Translations under genes and position numbers: made by a program
Shown here: positions 1 through 6,505 of the stretch, one piece after another
Numbering within the stretch: the stretch's first letter is position 1
Layout: the number at the start of each line of letters is the position of its first letter
NCBI GenBank assembly: GCA_041741375.1
Contig: JBGSKF010000121.1
Span: forward strand, 1-7,540
Direction of reading: 5' to 3'
Length of the DNA stretch: 7,540 bases
From: OFTM291 sp041741375
Lineage (GTDB): Bacteria > Gemmatimonadota > Gemmatimonadetes > Gemmatimonadales > GWC2-71-9
Notes under the pieces: model-generated
What the model was told of the DNA's origin: nothing
What the model saw: the letters and a program-made list of their open reading frames with translations, nothing else
Databases searched by the model: none

Positions 1-313
1 GCATGACCACCACCGCCCGGACCCCGGCCCGGCGGGCGGCGCAGGCCACCGCCTGGCCATGGTTCCCCGAGGAGTGGGTGATGACCCCGGCCCGGCGATC
101 GGATTCCGACAGCCGGGAAAGCGCGGTCCAAGCGCCCCGGATCTTGAAGGCGCCGGTGGGTTGCAGATGCTCGCACTTGAGGCGAACCGGCACGCCAACG
201 CGCGCCGCCAGACCCGGGGCCTCGACCAGCGGAGTGCGGAGAGCGATCCCCGCCAACGCCGCCCGGGCCCCGCGGATGTCCGCGAGGGACCACCCGGCCA
301 GAGAGGCCGGCAC
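1..313 (-). CDS. Fold-type II PLP enzyme, serine racemase / threonine dehydratase-like (N-terminal 104 codons, cut by window edge)
   Basis: The visible N-terminus has the hallmarks of the PLP-dependent serine/threonine dehydratase family. TGAFKIRGA at residues 53-61 contains Lys57, the expected Schiff-base lysine, and SSGNHGQA at 81-88 is the loop that binds cofactor and substrate carboxylate. Enzymes of this family deaminate L-threonine or L-serine to 2-oxo acids and ammonia, or racemise serine, in the cytosol. From family knowledge, THSSGNHGQA with Ser at the second loop position resembles serine racemase and hydroxyaspartate dehydratase, whereas IlvA and TdcB have Ala there (SAGNHAQ). I therefore do not call it ilvA. 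The start is GTG at 313-311, directly after the gyrA TAG with no gap. GGAG occurs 3 and 11 nt upstream inside gyrA, so translational coupling is likely. A later TTG (codon 20) would remove the conserved N-terminal helix. The C-terminus, including any ACT regulatory domain that would mark biosynthetic threonine dehydratase, is outside the window. Confidence 0.88.
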   Translation of the reverse strand, partial: MPASLAGWSLADIRGARAALAGIALRTPLVEAPGLAARVGVPVRLKCEHLQPTGAFKIRGAWTALSRLSESDRRAGVITHSSGNHGQAVACAARRAGVRAVVVM

Positions 314-2806
314 CTACTCCGCGGCTCCGGGGAGGGAGGCTTCGTCTCCAGTCGGCTCTTCCTGGCCCCCCTCGTCCTCGGTCACCACACGAGCCACGTC
401 CACCAGGGAATCCCCCTCGTCGAGATTCATCACCCGCACCCCCTGGGTGTTCCGGCCGATGACCCGGATCCCCGCCACGGGCACGCGGATGATGACCCCG
501 TGCCGGGTGATGAGCATCAGCTCGTCCTCATCGAGCACTTCCTTCAGGGCCACGCAGGAACCGGTCTTGGCGGTGCAATTGAAGGTGATGATCCCCTTGC
601 CGCCCCGCTTCTGGACCCGGTACTCGCCGAGTTCGGACCGCTTGCCGTACCCGTGGTTGCTCACGACGAGGAGCGTGGATTCCCGGCGGACCACGACCAT
701 GCCGATGACCCGGTCCTTGTCCCCCAGCACGATGCCGCGCACCCCGGTGACGGCCCGGCCCATCTCCCGCACGTCGCTCTCGTGGAACCGGATGCTCATT
801 CCCTGCTCGGTGGCGAGCACAATGTCGTTGGTGCCCCCCGTGACCTGGACGTCGATCAGCTCGTCGCCCTCCAGGATGTTGATGGCGTTGATCCCCGTGC
901 TGCGGGGGTTGGCGTAGGCGGAGAGCGCCGTCTTCTTGACCGTCCCGTTCCGGGTGGCGAAGAAGAGCCACTGTTGGTCGGAGAACTCCCGCACCGGCAC
1001 CAGGGCCGCGATCCGCTCATCCGGCCGGATGGCGATGCACTGGATGATCGGCTTTCCGCGGGCGGCGCGACCCCCCTGGGGAATCTCGTGCACCTTGAGC
1101 CAGTAGACCTGGCCCCGGTTGCTGAAGAACATCAGATAGTCGTGCGTGCTGGCGATGAACAGGTGTTCCACCCAATCATCTTCCTTGGTCCCCATCCCGG
1201 CCAGGCCCCGCCCGCCCCGGCGCTGCCGCCGGTAGGTGCTCACCGGGATCCGCTTGATGTAGCCGGTGTGACTGATCGTGATGACCATGTCCTCCTCGGC
1301 GATCAGGTCCTCGATCGAGAAGTCGGCCTGGTCGGGGACGATCTCGGTGCGCCGGTCGTCGCCGTACTGCTTGGTCACCTCCTCCAGCTCCCCGAGGAGG
1401 ATGCTCATGCGCCGGTCGCGGGAGGCGAGAATGTCCTTGAGGTCGGCGATGAGGGCGCGGATCTCCGCGAGTTCCGCCTCCAGCTTGTCGATCTCCAGGC
1501 CGGTGAGCCGCGCGAGCCGCATGTTGAGGATCGCGTCGCTCTGCTTTTCCGTGAACCCGAACCGGGCCCGCAGCCGCTGGTCGGCGGTGTCGGTGTCCTC
1601 CGACCCCCGGATGATGGTGATGACCTCGTCGATGTTGTCGACCGCGATCTTGAGCCCGTCAAGAATGTGCTCCCGCGCCTGCGCGGCGTCGAGGTCGAAC
1701 TGGGTGCGCCGGACGATGATCTGGTGCCGGTGGGACACGAAATGCTCCAGCATCTCCTTGAGCGGCATCACCCGCGGCACCCCGTTGACCAGCGCGAGGT
1801 TGATCACGCCGAACGTGCTCTGCATCGGGGTGTGCTTGTAGAGCTGATTGATCACCACGGTCGGGATGGCGTCCCGCTTGAGTTCCACCACGAGCCGCAT
1901 CCCTTCCCGGTCCGATTCATCGCGGACCGCGGACACTCCCTCCACCTTCTTGTCGTTCACCAGGTCCACGATCTGCTCGGCCAGCCGCGCCTTGTTGACC
2001 TGATAGGGCAGCTCCGTGATGACGAGCGCCGACCGATTGCCGGTTTCCTTCTCCTCGATCACCACCCGGGCCCGCATGATCACCTTGCCCCGGCCCGTTT
2101 CGTACGCCTCCCGGATCCCCTGCACCCCGTAGATGTAGCCCCCGGTCGGGAAGTCGGGCCCCTTCACATGGGCGCAGAGGCCCGTGGCGGTGATCTCCGG
2201 ATCGGCGATCAGCGCCCGGATCGCCGCCGTGATCTCGCGCAGGTTGTGGGGGGGGATGTTGGTGGCCATGCCGACCGCGATCCCGCTCGACCCGTTGACC
2301 AGCAGGTTCGGGATTTTCGACGGGAGCACCGTGGGCTCCAGCAGCCGGTCGTCGAAGTTGGGCTGGTAATCGACCGTGTTCTTGTCGATGTCCTCCAGCA
2401 TGGTGATGGCGATCCGGGTGAGCCGGGCCTCGGTGTACCGATAGGCCGCGGCGGGATCCCCGTCCACCGAGCCGAAGTTCCCCTGCCCGTCCACCAGGGG
2501 GTACCGCAGGGAGAAGTCCTGCACCATGCGGACCAGGGCATCGTAGACTGAACTGTCGCCGTGCGGGTGGTACTTGCCGAGCACATCGCCCACCACCGTG
2601 GCCGATTTCTTGTACGGCCGTCCCGGCACCAGGCCGAGCTCGTTCATGGCGTAGAGGATCCGGCGGTGCACCGGCTTCAGACCATCCCGCACGTCGGGAA
2701 GGGCCCGGGAGACGATGACGCTCATCGAGTAATTGATGAACGATTGCCGGAGCTCGTCTTCGATCGGACGGGGAACGATGCGCTCGCGCGAATTCGGGGC
2801 TGTCAT
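314..2806 (-). CDS. gyrA: DNA gyrase subunit A
   Basis: GyrA is the DNA breakage-reunion subunit of gyrase. With GyrB it forms A2B2, which introduces negative supercoils using ATP. The product is 830 aa, within the usual range (B. subtilis about 820, E. coli 875). Residues 1-490 form the breakage-reunion domain: the quinolone-resistance region GKYHPHGDSSVYDA is at 77-90 and the catalytic Tyr is 124 (in AYRYTEARLT). Ser85 and Asp89 align with E. coli Ser83 and Asp87, so the site is of the quinolone-sensitive type. The C-terminal DNA-wrapping beta-pinwheel starts near 500 and holds the GyrA box QRRGGRG at 528-534, which argues for GyrA over ParC. A related QKRGGKG lies at 732-738. The tail from about 808 is acidic. 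The ATG at 2806-2804 is chosen because GGAG precedes it and homology begins just after it. The upstream GTG at 2836 has no ribosome-binding site. The stop abuts the PLP-enzyme start. Confidence 0.98.
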   Translation of the reverse strand: MTAPNSRERIVPRPIEDELRQSFINYSMSVIVSRALPDVRDGLKPVHRRILYAMNELGLVPGRPYKKSATVVGDVLGKYHPHGDSSVYDALVRMVQDFSLRYPLVDGQGNFGSVDGDPAAAYRYTEARLTRIAITMLEDIDKNTVDYQPNFDDRLLEPTVLPSKIPNLLVNGSSGIAVGMATNIPPHNLREITAAIRALIADPEITATGLCAHVKGPDFPTGGYIYGVQGIREAYETGRGKVIMRARVVIEEKETGNRSALVITELPYQVNKARLAEQIVDLVNDKKVEGVSAVRDESDREGMRLVVELKRDAIPTVVINQLYKHTPMQSTFGVINLALVNGVPRVMPLKEMLEHFVSHRHQIIVRRTQFDLDAAQAREHILDGLKIAVDNIDEVITIIRGSEDTDTADQRLRARFGFTEKQSDAILNMRLARLTGLEIDKLEAELAEIRALIADLKDILASRDRRMSILLGELEEVTKQYGDDRRTEIVPDQADFSIEDLIAEEDMVITISHTGYIKRIPVSTYRRQRRGGRGLAGMGTKEDDWVEHLFIASTHDYLMFFSNRGQVYWLKVHEIPQGGRAARGKPIIQCIAIRPDERIAALVPVREFSDQQWLFFATRNGTVKKTALSAYANPRSTGINAINILEGDELIDVQVTGGTNDIVLATEQGMSIRFHESDVREMGRAVTGVRGIVLGDKDRVIGMVVVRRESTLLVVSNHGYGKRSELGEYRVQKRGGKGIITFNCTAKTGSCVALKEVLDEDELMLITRHGVIIRVPVAGIRVIGRNTQGVRVMNLDEGDSLVDVARVVTEDEGGQEEPTGDEASLPGAAE

Positions 2807-2810
2807 GGGA

Positions 2811-2814
2811 CTCC
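2811..2814 (-). promoter_or_regulatory. Ribosome-binding site of gyrA
   Basis: GGAG on the minus strand lies 4 nt before the ATG at 2806. The spacing is a little short but it is the only Shine-Dalgarno-like sequence near either candidate start, and it decides for the ATG over the GTG at 2836. Confidence 0.55.
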
Positions 2815-2840
2815 AGAACACCGGGTGGAGGCACACCGGA

Positions 2841-2885
2841 AGCTCCGGAGCACAGTCGGGGCTCGCCCGATGCGTTTCCGGAGCT
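2841..2885 (-). promoter_or_regulatory. Nested inverted repeat in the gyrA 5' leader
   Basis: Perfect 9-bp arms (AGCTCCGGA and TCCGGAGCT, 2841-2849 and 2877-2885) enclose a second 5-bp stem (2856-2860 with 2866-2870, loop of 5 nt). If transcription starts at the predicted promoter, this 45-nt stem-loop lies in the untranslated leader and ends about 35 nt before the ATG. No U-run follows it, so it is not an intrinsic terminator. It could be a leader RNA structure or, as DNA, a palindromic protein-binding site. The pairing is seen in the sequence; any function is inferred. Confidence 0.5.
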
Positions 2886-2905
2886 GATCACGGTGGAATC
2901 AACGA

Positions 2906-2935
2906 AATATACCCGGGGACGAGGGGTTGCTGCAA
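2906..2935 (-). promoter_or_regulatory. Candidate sigma-70-type promoter of gyrA
   Basis: On the minus strand a TATATT at 2911-2906 matches the -10 consensus at 5 of 6 positions. A weak TTGCAG at 2935-2930 (3 of 6) lies 18 bp upstream. Transcription would begin near 2899, giving a leader of about 90 nt. It is the best AT-rich -10 candidate upstream of gyrA in this GC-rich sequence, but the -35 is poor and the assignment is tentative. Confidence 0.35.
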
Positions 2936-3011
2936 GTCGGGGCGGCAGCGTGAAGTAGTTGCAATACAACAGTTTAGGGAACCTCAGACCATTCGGCCTA
3001 CTTGGTGGGTC

Positions 3012-3031
3012 ATTCCGGCGAACGCCGGAAT
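3012..3031. repeat. Short perfect palindrome of the ATTCC(N)GGAAT dispersed-repeat type
   Basis: Two 9-bp arms, ATTCCGGCG and CGCCGGAAT, are separated by AA. With its surroundings (GTCATTCC...GGAATCCA) this resembles small dispersed extragenic repeats, of the same general shape as Neisseria dRS3 (ATTCCC-N8-GGGAAT), that are recalled in many bacterial genomes. Only one copy is in the window, so dispersal cannot be shown here. No T-run follows on either strand, which argues against a terminator. Confidence 0.6.
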
Positions 3032-3050
3032 CCACTCCTGGCGGGTTCAG

Positions 3051-3072
3051 AGTGTCTCACGCGGAGACGCAC
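3051..3072. repeat. Small GCGGAGACGC hairpin, possibly a dispersed-repeat fragment
   Basis: GTCTC at 3054-3058 pairs with GAGAC at 3064-3068 around a 5-nt loop, extendable by a G-T and a G-C pair. The string CTCACGCGGAGACGCA resembles CACGCAGAGACGCAGAG-type intergenic repeats that I recall from several phyla. With one short copy here the assignment is weak. Confidence 0.3.
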
Positions 3073-3233
3073 AGGTGTGAGTTTTGAGAATGCCCACAGA
3101 GGTTGACCAGGCAAAGAGAAGGCTTCCGATCTCATCGACGAGCCATCTGAGAACCGGCCCGAGCACGAAGGGCCTTTGCAGGGACCGCGTCAGACGATCA
3201 ACCACGAAATACACGAAAAGGCACGAAAGGGAG

Positions 3234-3268
3234 TGAAGTGTGAAGTTTGAGGTTCGAAGTATGAAGGG
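3234..3268 (+). repeat. Five degenerate 7-bp tandem repeats, consensus TGAAGTT
   Basis: Five contiguous heptamers run without gaps: TGAAGTG, TGAAGTT, TGAGGTT, CGAAGTA, TGAAGGG. A second, looser series of CTGAA-headed units at 3306-3312, 3313-3319, 3326-3332 and 3336-3342 lies further right. Both sit inside the composite element and share the GAA core of the terminal nonamers. Confidence 0.65.
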
Positions 3269-3297
3269 TTAAAACGGGGCAAGTGACTCCGTTCACT

Positions 3298-3356
3298 GCG
3301 AGAATCTGAACACTGAAAACGTGAACTGAACCAAACTGAATTAATCAGAATCTCGC
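3298..3356. repeat. Imperfect 12-bp inverted repeat at the centre of the composite element
   Basis: GCGAGAATCTGA (3298-3309) and TCAGAATCTCGC (3345-3356) pair at 11 of 12 positions around a 35-nt loop that contains the CTGAA-headed units. It forms the innermost of three nested inverted pairs in the element. No U-run follows on either strand. Confidence 0.55.
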
Positions 3357-3454
3357 GAAGCAGGAAGAGCCAAGGGAAGGGGGTGGGGCCCCGTTTTCGT
3401 GTCTTTCGTGTTTTTCGTGGTTCCTGTTGTTCTGAAGCGAGGACCGTGAGGATA

Positions 3455-6400
3455 TCAGGTGGCTGGGGGGTGCGTCGCCCGCGCTCGGCGGAGCCGCAGT
3501 ATCAGGAGAGGCATGACGAACAGCGCGCCGAGCGTCCCGGCGATCGTCCCCCCGGTGGTGGCCAGAGCGATCGAGCCGAAGAGGCTGTCCACCGGAGTTC
3601 CGATGGCGAGCGGGAGGAGGCTCGCCAGGGTCGTGAAGGTGACCAGCAGGATGGTTCCGGCCCGGTCCCTGGCCGCCCAGTAGACATCCCGGCCGTCGAG
3701 CTTGCGGTGCTCCCGGTGCCCGTCCGCCCGCACGTGGCGCCTCCGGTGCAGCGCCGCATCGACCAGCAGGATCGACTGGTTCACCGCGAGACCGACCACC
3801 AGGATCACTCCCACGGCCGCTTCCCGCCCGAAGGCGGCTCCCGTGGGCCAGTAGATGGCCACCACCCCCGCCAGAGCGAGGGGGAGGCTCAACAGCACCA
3901 TCGCGGACGCCCAGACGGAGTCGAACACCATCGCCACCGCGAGGAGCACCAGCACGATCCCGGCGGCAAACACCAGCCAGAGACCCTTCCCGCTCTCGTC
4001 GTCGTTGAAACCGTACTGTGCCTCTGACACGGCGTACCCGGGGGGAACCGAGATCGATGCCATGAACGCCTTGTGGGTTCGGTCCGCCAGCCGGTTCGGG
4101 CCCCGGAAGTCGTAGGTCACATATCGGACGTACTGCTGGTCCTCGCGGGTGATGGTGCTGAGACCCTCCCGTTCATCGACCACCGACAGGTCCCCGATCC
4201 GCACTGGCGCTCCGATCGGGTTGGCCACCGCCGCCGCCCGGAGGTCCAGTAGGGAGCGCTCTCGGGATCCGGCTGCCTTGAGGGTGACGGTCACCTCCTC
4301 GTCCCCGATTTCCAGGCGTTGTCCCCCCCCCACGCCGCGCACCTGTTGCTGGACCGTTCGGGCGAACGCCTCGACCGTGAGACCGGCCCGGGCCAGGGCG
4401 GCGCGGTCAGGTTCGAGGGTCACGCTCGTGGCCTGGCCGCTTCCCCAGAAATTGGCGGCGTTGATGTTGACCTTCTGCACCCGGGGGATCCGCTCCAGCC
4501 GCTCCTTGAGGTCGAGCGCAAACTGCTCCAGACCGGAGTACGAAAACCCAAGCAGCTTGATGCGATAGGACGCGGAGCCGCCACCTCCCCCGGAGGAAAA
4601 GGCCGGACCCTGTCCCACGACACTGATGCTCGCCCCGCCGATCAGGACCGCGCGCTGGTTGAACTCCTCCTGCATGAAGAGGGGAAGAGCCGTGAAACCC
4701 GCCTCCCGGTCGAACGTCACCTGAACGAAGCCACGATTCGCTCCCTGGGGCACCTGGGCCTGGACCCGCTCCACTCCCTCCCGACCCACCGCGATTCTTT
4801 CGAACTCGGCGAGGGCACGGTCGAGGCTCTCCGTATCGGACCCGCCGGGAAAGGTCAGATAGGCACTGAGCGTGGTGCGCTGTCCTCCCCATCCTCCCCA
4901 GTTGAACCGTGGCACCTTCTTGACGAAGGCCCATCCCATGACGCCCAGAGTGGCGAGCGTGAGGGTGAGCACGACCCAGCGGAGCCGGAGCATCCGGATC
5001 AGGGTCCAGGAATAGACCCGGTGCAACCGTCGCCATCCCGCGCGCTGGGCACCGTGGCCCGCTCCCACCGCGGGAATCATGACCACCGAGGCCACCACCG
5101 ACCACCCGAGTGCCAGGGCAAAGGCGCTGGCAAAGGGCACGAAGGCGGCTCGCGCGTCGCCCTGCAGGTAGAGGAAGGGGAGAAGTACCACCGCCGTGGT
5201 CAAGGTGGCTCCGACAACCGCCGGCACGATGCGGACCCCCGCGTCCGCCCGCCCGTCCGGCGTGTCGGGCGCGGTTCGCAGGCGGGCCACCACGATCAGG
5301 CCGTTCTGGACCAGGATGCCGATCCCCATGCCGAGACCGGCGAGGGTGAGCAGATTGGCCGGGATCTTGAGGAGATACAAGCCGAGCGCGGTCCCGGCGA
5401 TCGCCACGGCGGCGCTCCCCATCACCAGGGTCACACTCATCACGTTTCGCAGGGTCAGCAGGAGGACCAGGGCCACGGCCACTCCCGCGATCGCTCCGCG
5501 CCGCATCAGGTCGGTGAGCTGCGAATCCAGCTCCAGTGACTCATCGGAGGCGACGCGGAACCGGAGCCCCGGTGGAAGCGTGGGCTGGAGGTCCTCCATC
5601 GCTTGGCGGATCCGCGCCGCGGTCTTGATCGCATCGGCGTCGGCCAGTCGGGAAATCGCGATGGTCACGGCGGTGAGACCGTTGAGACGGTTGATCTGAC
5701 CCCGGGTGTCCTCCTCCTGGCGGATCGAGGCGAGGTCCCCCAGGGCGAACACGCGCCCACCCGCTCCGCGCACCGGGAGCCGGGCCAGGTCCTCCATGAC
5801 CTGCGGGGTGTCCCGAAGGGAAACCGGTCGCGTGGTCGTCGCGGCGTGCTCCTGCCCCAGGGGACGGACCTGGCGGGCCTCGGCCAGCGCCTGGCTGAGC
5901 GCCGTGGGGTTGATGTCGAGCTGCCGGAGTCGTGCGGGATCGTAGCTGACCGCGATCCCCGTCTCCGCGCCCCCCGCCGACTGGACCCCCGAGACTCCCG
6001 GCACCGCCTCGAGCCGGGGTGTGACCTGGTCCTCCACGATCTTTTCCAGCGCGCCCGGGGTGTAGGGTCCGGAGACGGTGTACTGCAGCAGCGGTTGCTC
6101 CGCCAGATCTTCGGGCACGAAATTGCTGACCCTCGGTGCGGCCACGCCGAGGGGAAACTCCGACCGGAGGAGCTCCATCCGCTCCAGGATGGCGAGACGG
6201 GTCATCTGGACGTCCACCCCGGGCTGCAGCTCCACGGTGATCTGGCTCGATCCTTCGCGCGAGGTGCTGCTCGTCTTCTTGACCCCGCGCACCGGCTGTA
6301 CCGCCGATTCGACCGGGGAGGTGAGGTACATCTCCACCAGCTCGGCCGCGGCGCCGGGCCAGAAGGCCTGGATGGTGAGCCGGGGGAGTTCGACCTCGGT

Positions 6401-6505
6401 CCGGGTGGCGAGGGGGAGACGGGTGAACGCCACGCCCCCGGCAAGAATCAGCGCCATGGCGAACGACCAGACCACGGCGGGACGATGGGCGGCCCACCGG
6501 ATCAT
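3455..6505 (-). CDS. RND efflux permease subunit, full length, without the canonical proton-relay charges
   Basis: This inner-membrane RND-superfamily permease has 1016 aa (AcrB 1049). Layout: TM1 near 10-30, first periplasmic porter/docking loop to about 335, TM2-TM6 near 337-480, TM7 near 509-528, second periplasmic loop with a Gly run at 639-643 to about 840, then TM8-TM12 to 1004. RND pumps normally exchange protons for drugs, metals or lipids through TM4, TM10 and TM11 charges. Here TM4 reads GILVQNGLIVVA with Gln400-Asn401 where AcrB has Asp407-Asp408. TM10 reads GLAVNQSILLVD with Asn909-Gln910 where AcrB has Lys940-Asn941. The TM11 Arg971 position appears to be Gly950 or Thr951. The fold is otherwise intact with no stops, so this looks like a specialised subunit rather than decay. 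The ATG overlaps the preceding RND gene's stop (ATGA), with GGAGG 7 nt upstream. Substrate unknown. Confidence 0.93.
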   Translation of the reverse strand: MIRWAAHRPAVVWSFAMALILAGGVAFTRLPLATRTEVELPRLTIQAFWPGAAAELVEMYLTSPVESAVQPVRGVKKTSSTSREGSSQITVELQPGVDVQMTRLAILERMELLRSEFPLGVAAPRVSNFVPEDLAEQPLLQYTVSGPYTPGALEKIVEDQVTPRLEAVPGVSGVQSAGGAETGIAVSYDPARLRQLDINPTALSQALAEARQVRPLGQEHAATTTRPVSLRDTPQVMEDLARLPVRGAGGRVFALGDLASIRQEEDTRGQINRLNGLTAVTIAISRLADADAIKTAARIRQAMEDLQPTLPPGLRFRVASDESLELDSQLTDLMRRGAIAGVAVALVLLLTLRNVMSVTLVMGSAAVAIAGTALGLYLLKIPANLLTLAGLGMGIGILVQNGLIVVARLRTAPDTPDGRADAGVRIVPAVVGATLTTAVVLLPFLYLQGDARAAFVPFASAFALALGWSVVASVVMIPAVGAGHGAQRAGWRRLHRVYSWTLIRMLRLRWVVLTLTLATLGVMGWAFVKKVPRFNWGGWGGQRTTLSAYLTFPGGSDTESLDRALAEFERIAVGREGVERVQAQVPQGANRGFVQVTFDREAGFTALPLFMQEEFNQRAVLIGGASISVVGQGPAFSSGGGGGSASYRIKLLGFSYSGLEQFALDLKERLERIPRVQKVNINAANFWGSGQATSVTLEPDRAALARAGLTVEAFARTVQQQVRGVGGGQRLEIGDEEVTVTLKAAGSRERSLLDLRAAAVANPIGAPVRIGDLSVVDEREGLSTITREDQQYVRYVTYDFRGPNRLADRTHKAFMASISVPPGYAVSEAQYGFNDDESGKGLWLVFAAGIVLVLLAVAMVFDSVWASAMVLLSLPLALAGVVAIYWPTGAAFGREAAVGVILVVGLAVNQSILLVDAALHRRRHVRADGHREHRKLDGRDVYWAARDRAGTILLVTFTTLASLLPLAIGTPVDSLFGSIALATTGGTIAGTLGALFVMPLLILRLRRARATHPPAT
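4323..4331 (-). repeat. Nine-G homopolymer within the RND permease gene
   Basis: The coding strand carries nine consecutive G in codons for Val-Gly-Gly-Gly (residues 725-728). At this length the reading frame is intact across the whole gene. Tracts of this length can slip during replication or sequencing, so it is a possible on/off site or a place where assembly errors could occur. Confidence 0.5.

Larger units (their letters stand above)
3200..3422. repeat. 223-bp composite element with inverted CACGAAA nonamer arrays at its ends
   Basis: The left end (3200-3231) has three CACGAAA-headed 9-nt units at 3203-3211, 3212-3220 and 3222-3230. The right end (3391-3422) carries three units of the same nonamer in opposite orientation (3411-3419, 3402-3410, 3393-3401). 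The 32-nt ends are near-perfect inverted repeats, both beginning AACCACGAAA and differing by a few bases and one indel. Inside lie five heptamers (3234-3268), a 10-bp perfect inverted pair (AAAACGGGGC at 3271-3280 with its complement at 3388-3397) and a hairpin (3298-3356). No target-site duplication or transposase was seen. AACCACGAAA(N)ACACGAAA strings are known to me from intergenic regions of Verrucomicrobia, Planctomycetes and others; I know of no established function. Confidence 0.7.
2807..3454. other. Non-coding region between the RND operon end and gyrA
   Basis: This 648-bp gap has no credible gene on either strand; the frames that cross it have no recognisable protein motifs. Its gyrA-proximal third carries the promoter, leader hairpin and ribosome-binding site of gyrA. 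The middle and distal parts carry a palindromic repeat, a small hairpin and a 223-bp composite element, and are visibly more A-rich than the flanking genes, especially from 3190 to 3360. I recognise nothing in 3073-3199. No stem followed by a T-run was found downstream of the RND genes, so their transcription may end by another mechanism or read on toward gyrA. Confidence 0.7.

Noticed and set aside
59..2551. Long open frame on the plus strand, 830 codons, antisense to gyrA
   Set aside because: The translation is low-complexity (Asp, His, Pro, Val, Gly rich) with no motif, and it mirrors gyrA codons. Long antisense open frames are expected in GC-rich genes.
2807..2836. GTG at 2836 as the gyrA start, adding 10 residues
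   Set aside because: It lacks a Shine-Dalgarno sequence, while the ATG at 2806 has GGAG. The extra residues do not look like a GyrA N-terminus.
1917..3035. Minus-strand 372-codon frame crossing the gyrA start and the palindrome
   Set aside because: It runs through the gyrA promoter region and then an alternative frame of gyrA. Its start lies just inside the palindromic repeat's flank and no protein family is recognisable.
3385..3420. GGGGCCCC followed by a T-rich stretch as an intrinsic terminator
   Set aside because: The palindrome has no loop and the T-rich stretch is interrupted by GTG in every nonamer. It also lies on the plus strand, where no gene would need it.
3200..3422. CRISPR-like array
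   Set aside because: Units are only 7 to 9 nt, contiguous and degenerate, with no unique spacers and no cas genes.
3383..4115. Plus-strand frames starting in or near the end of the composite element
   Set aside because: They run into the antisense of the RND gene and have no motif or ribosome-binding site.
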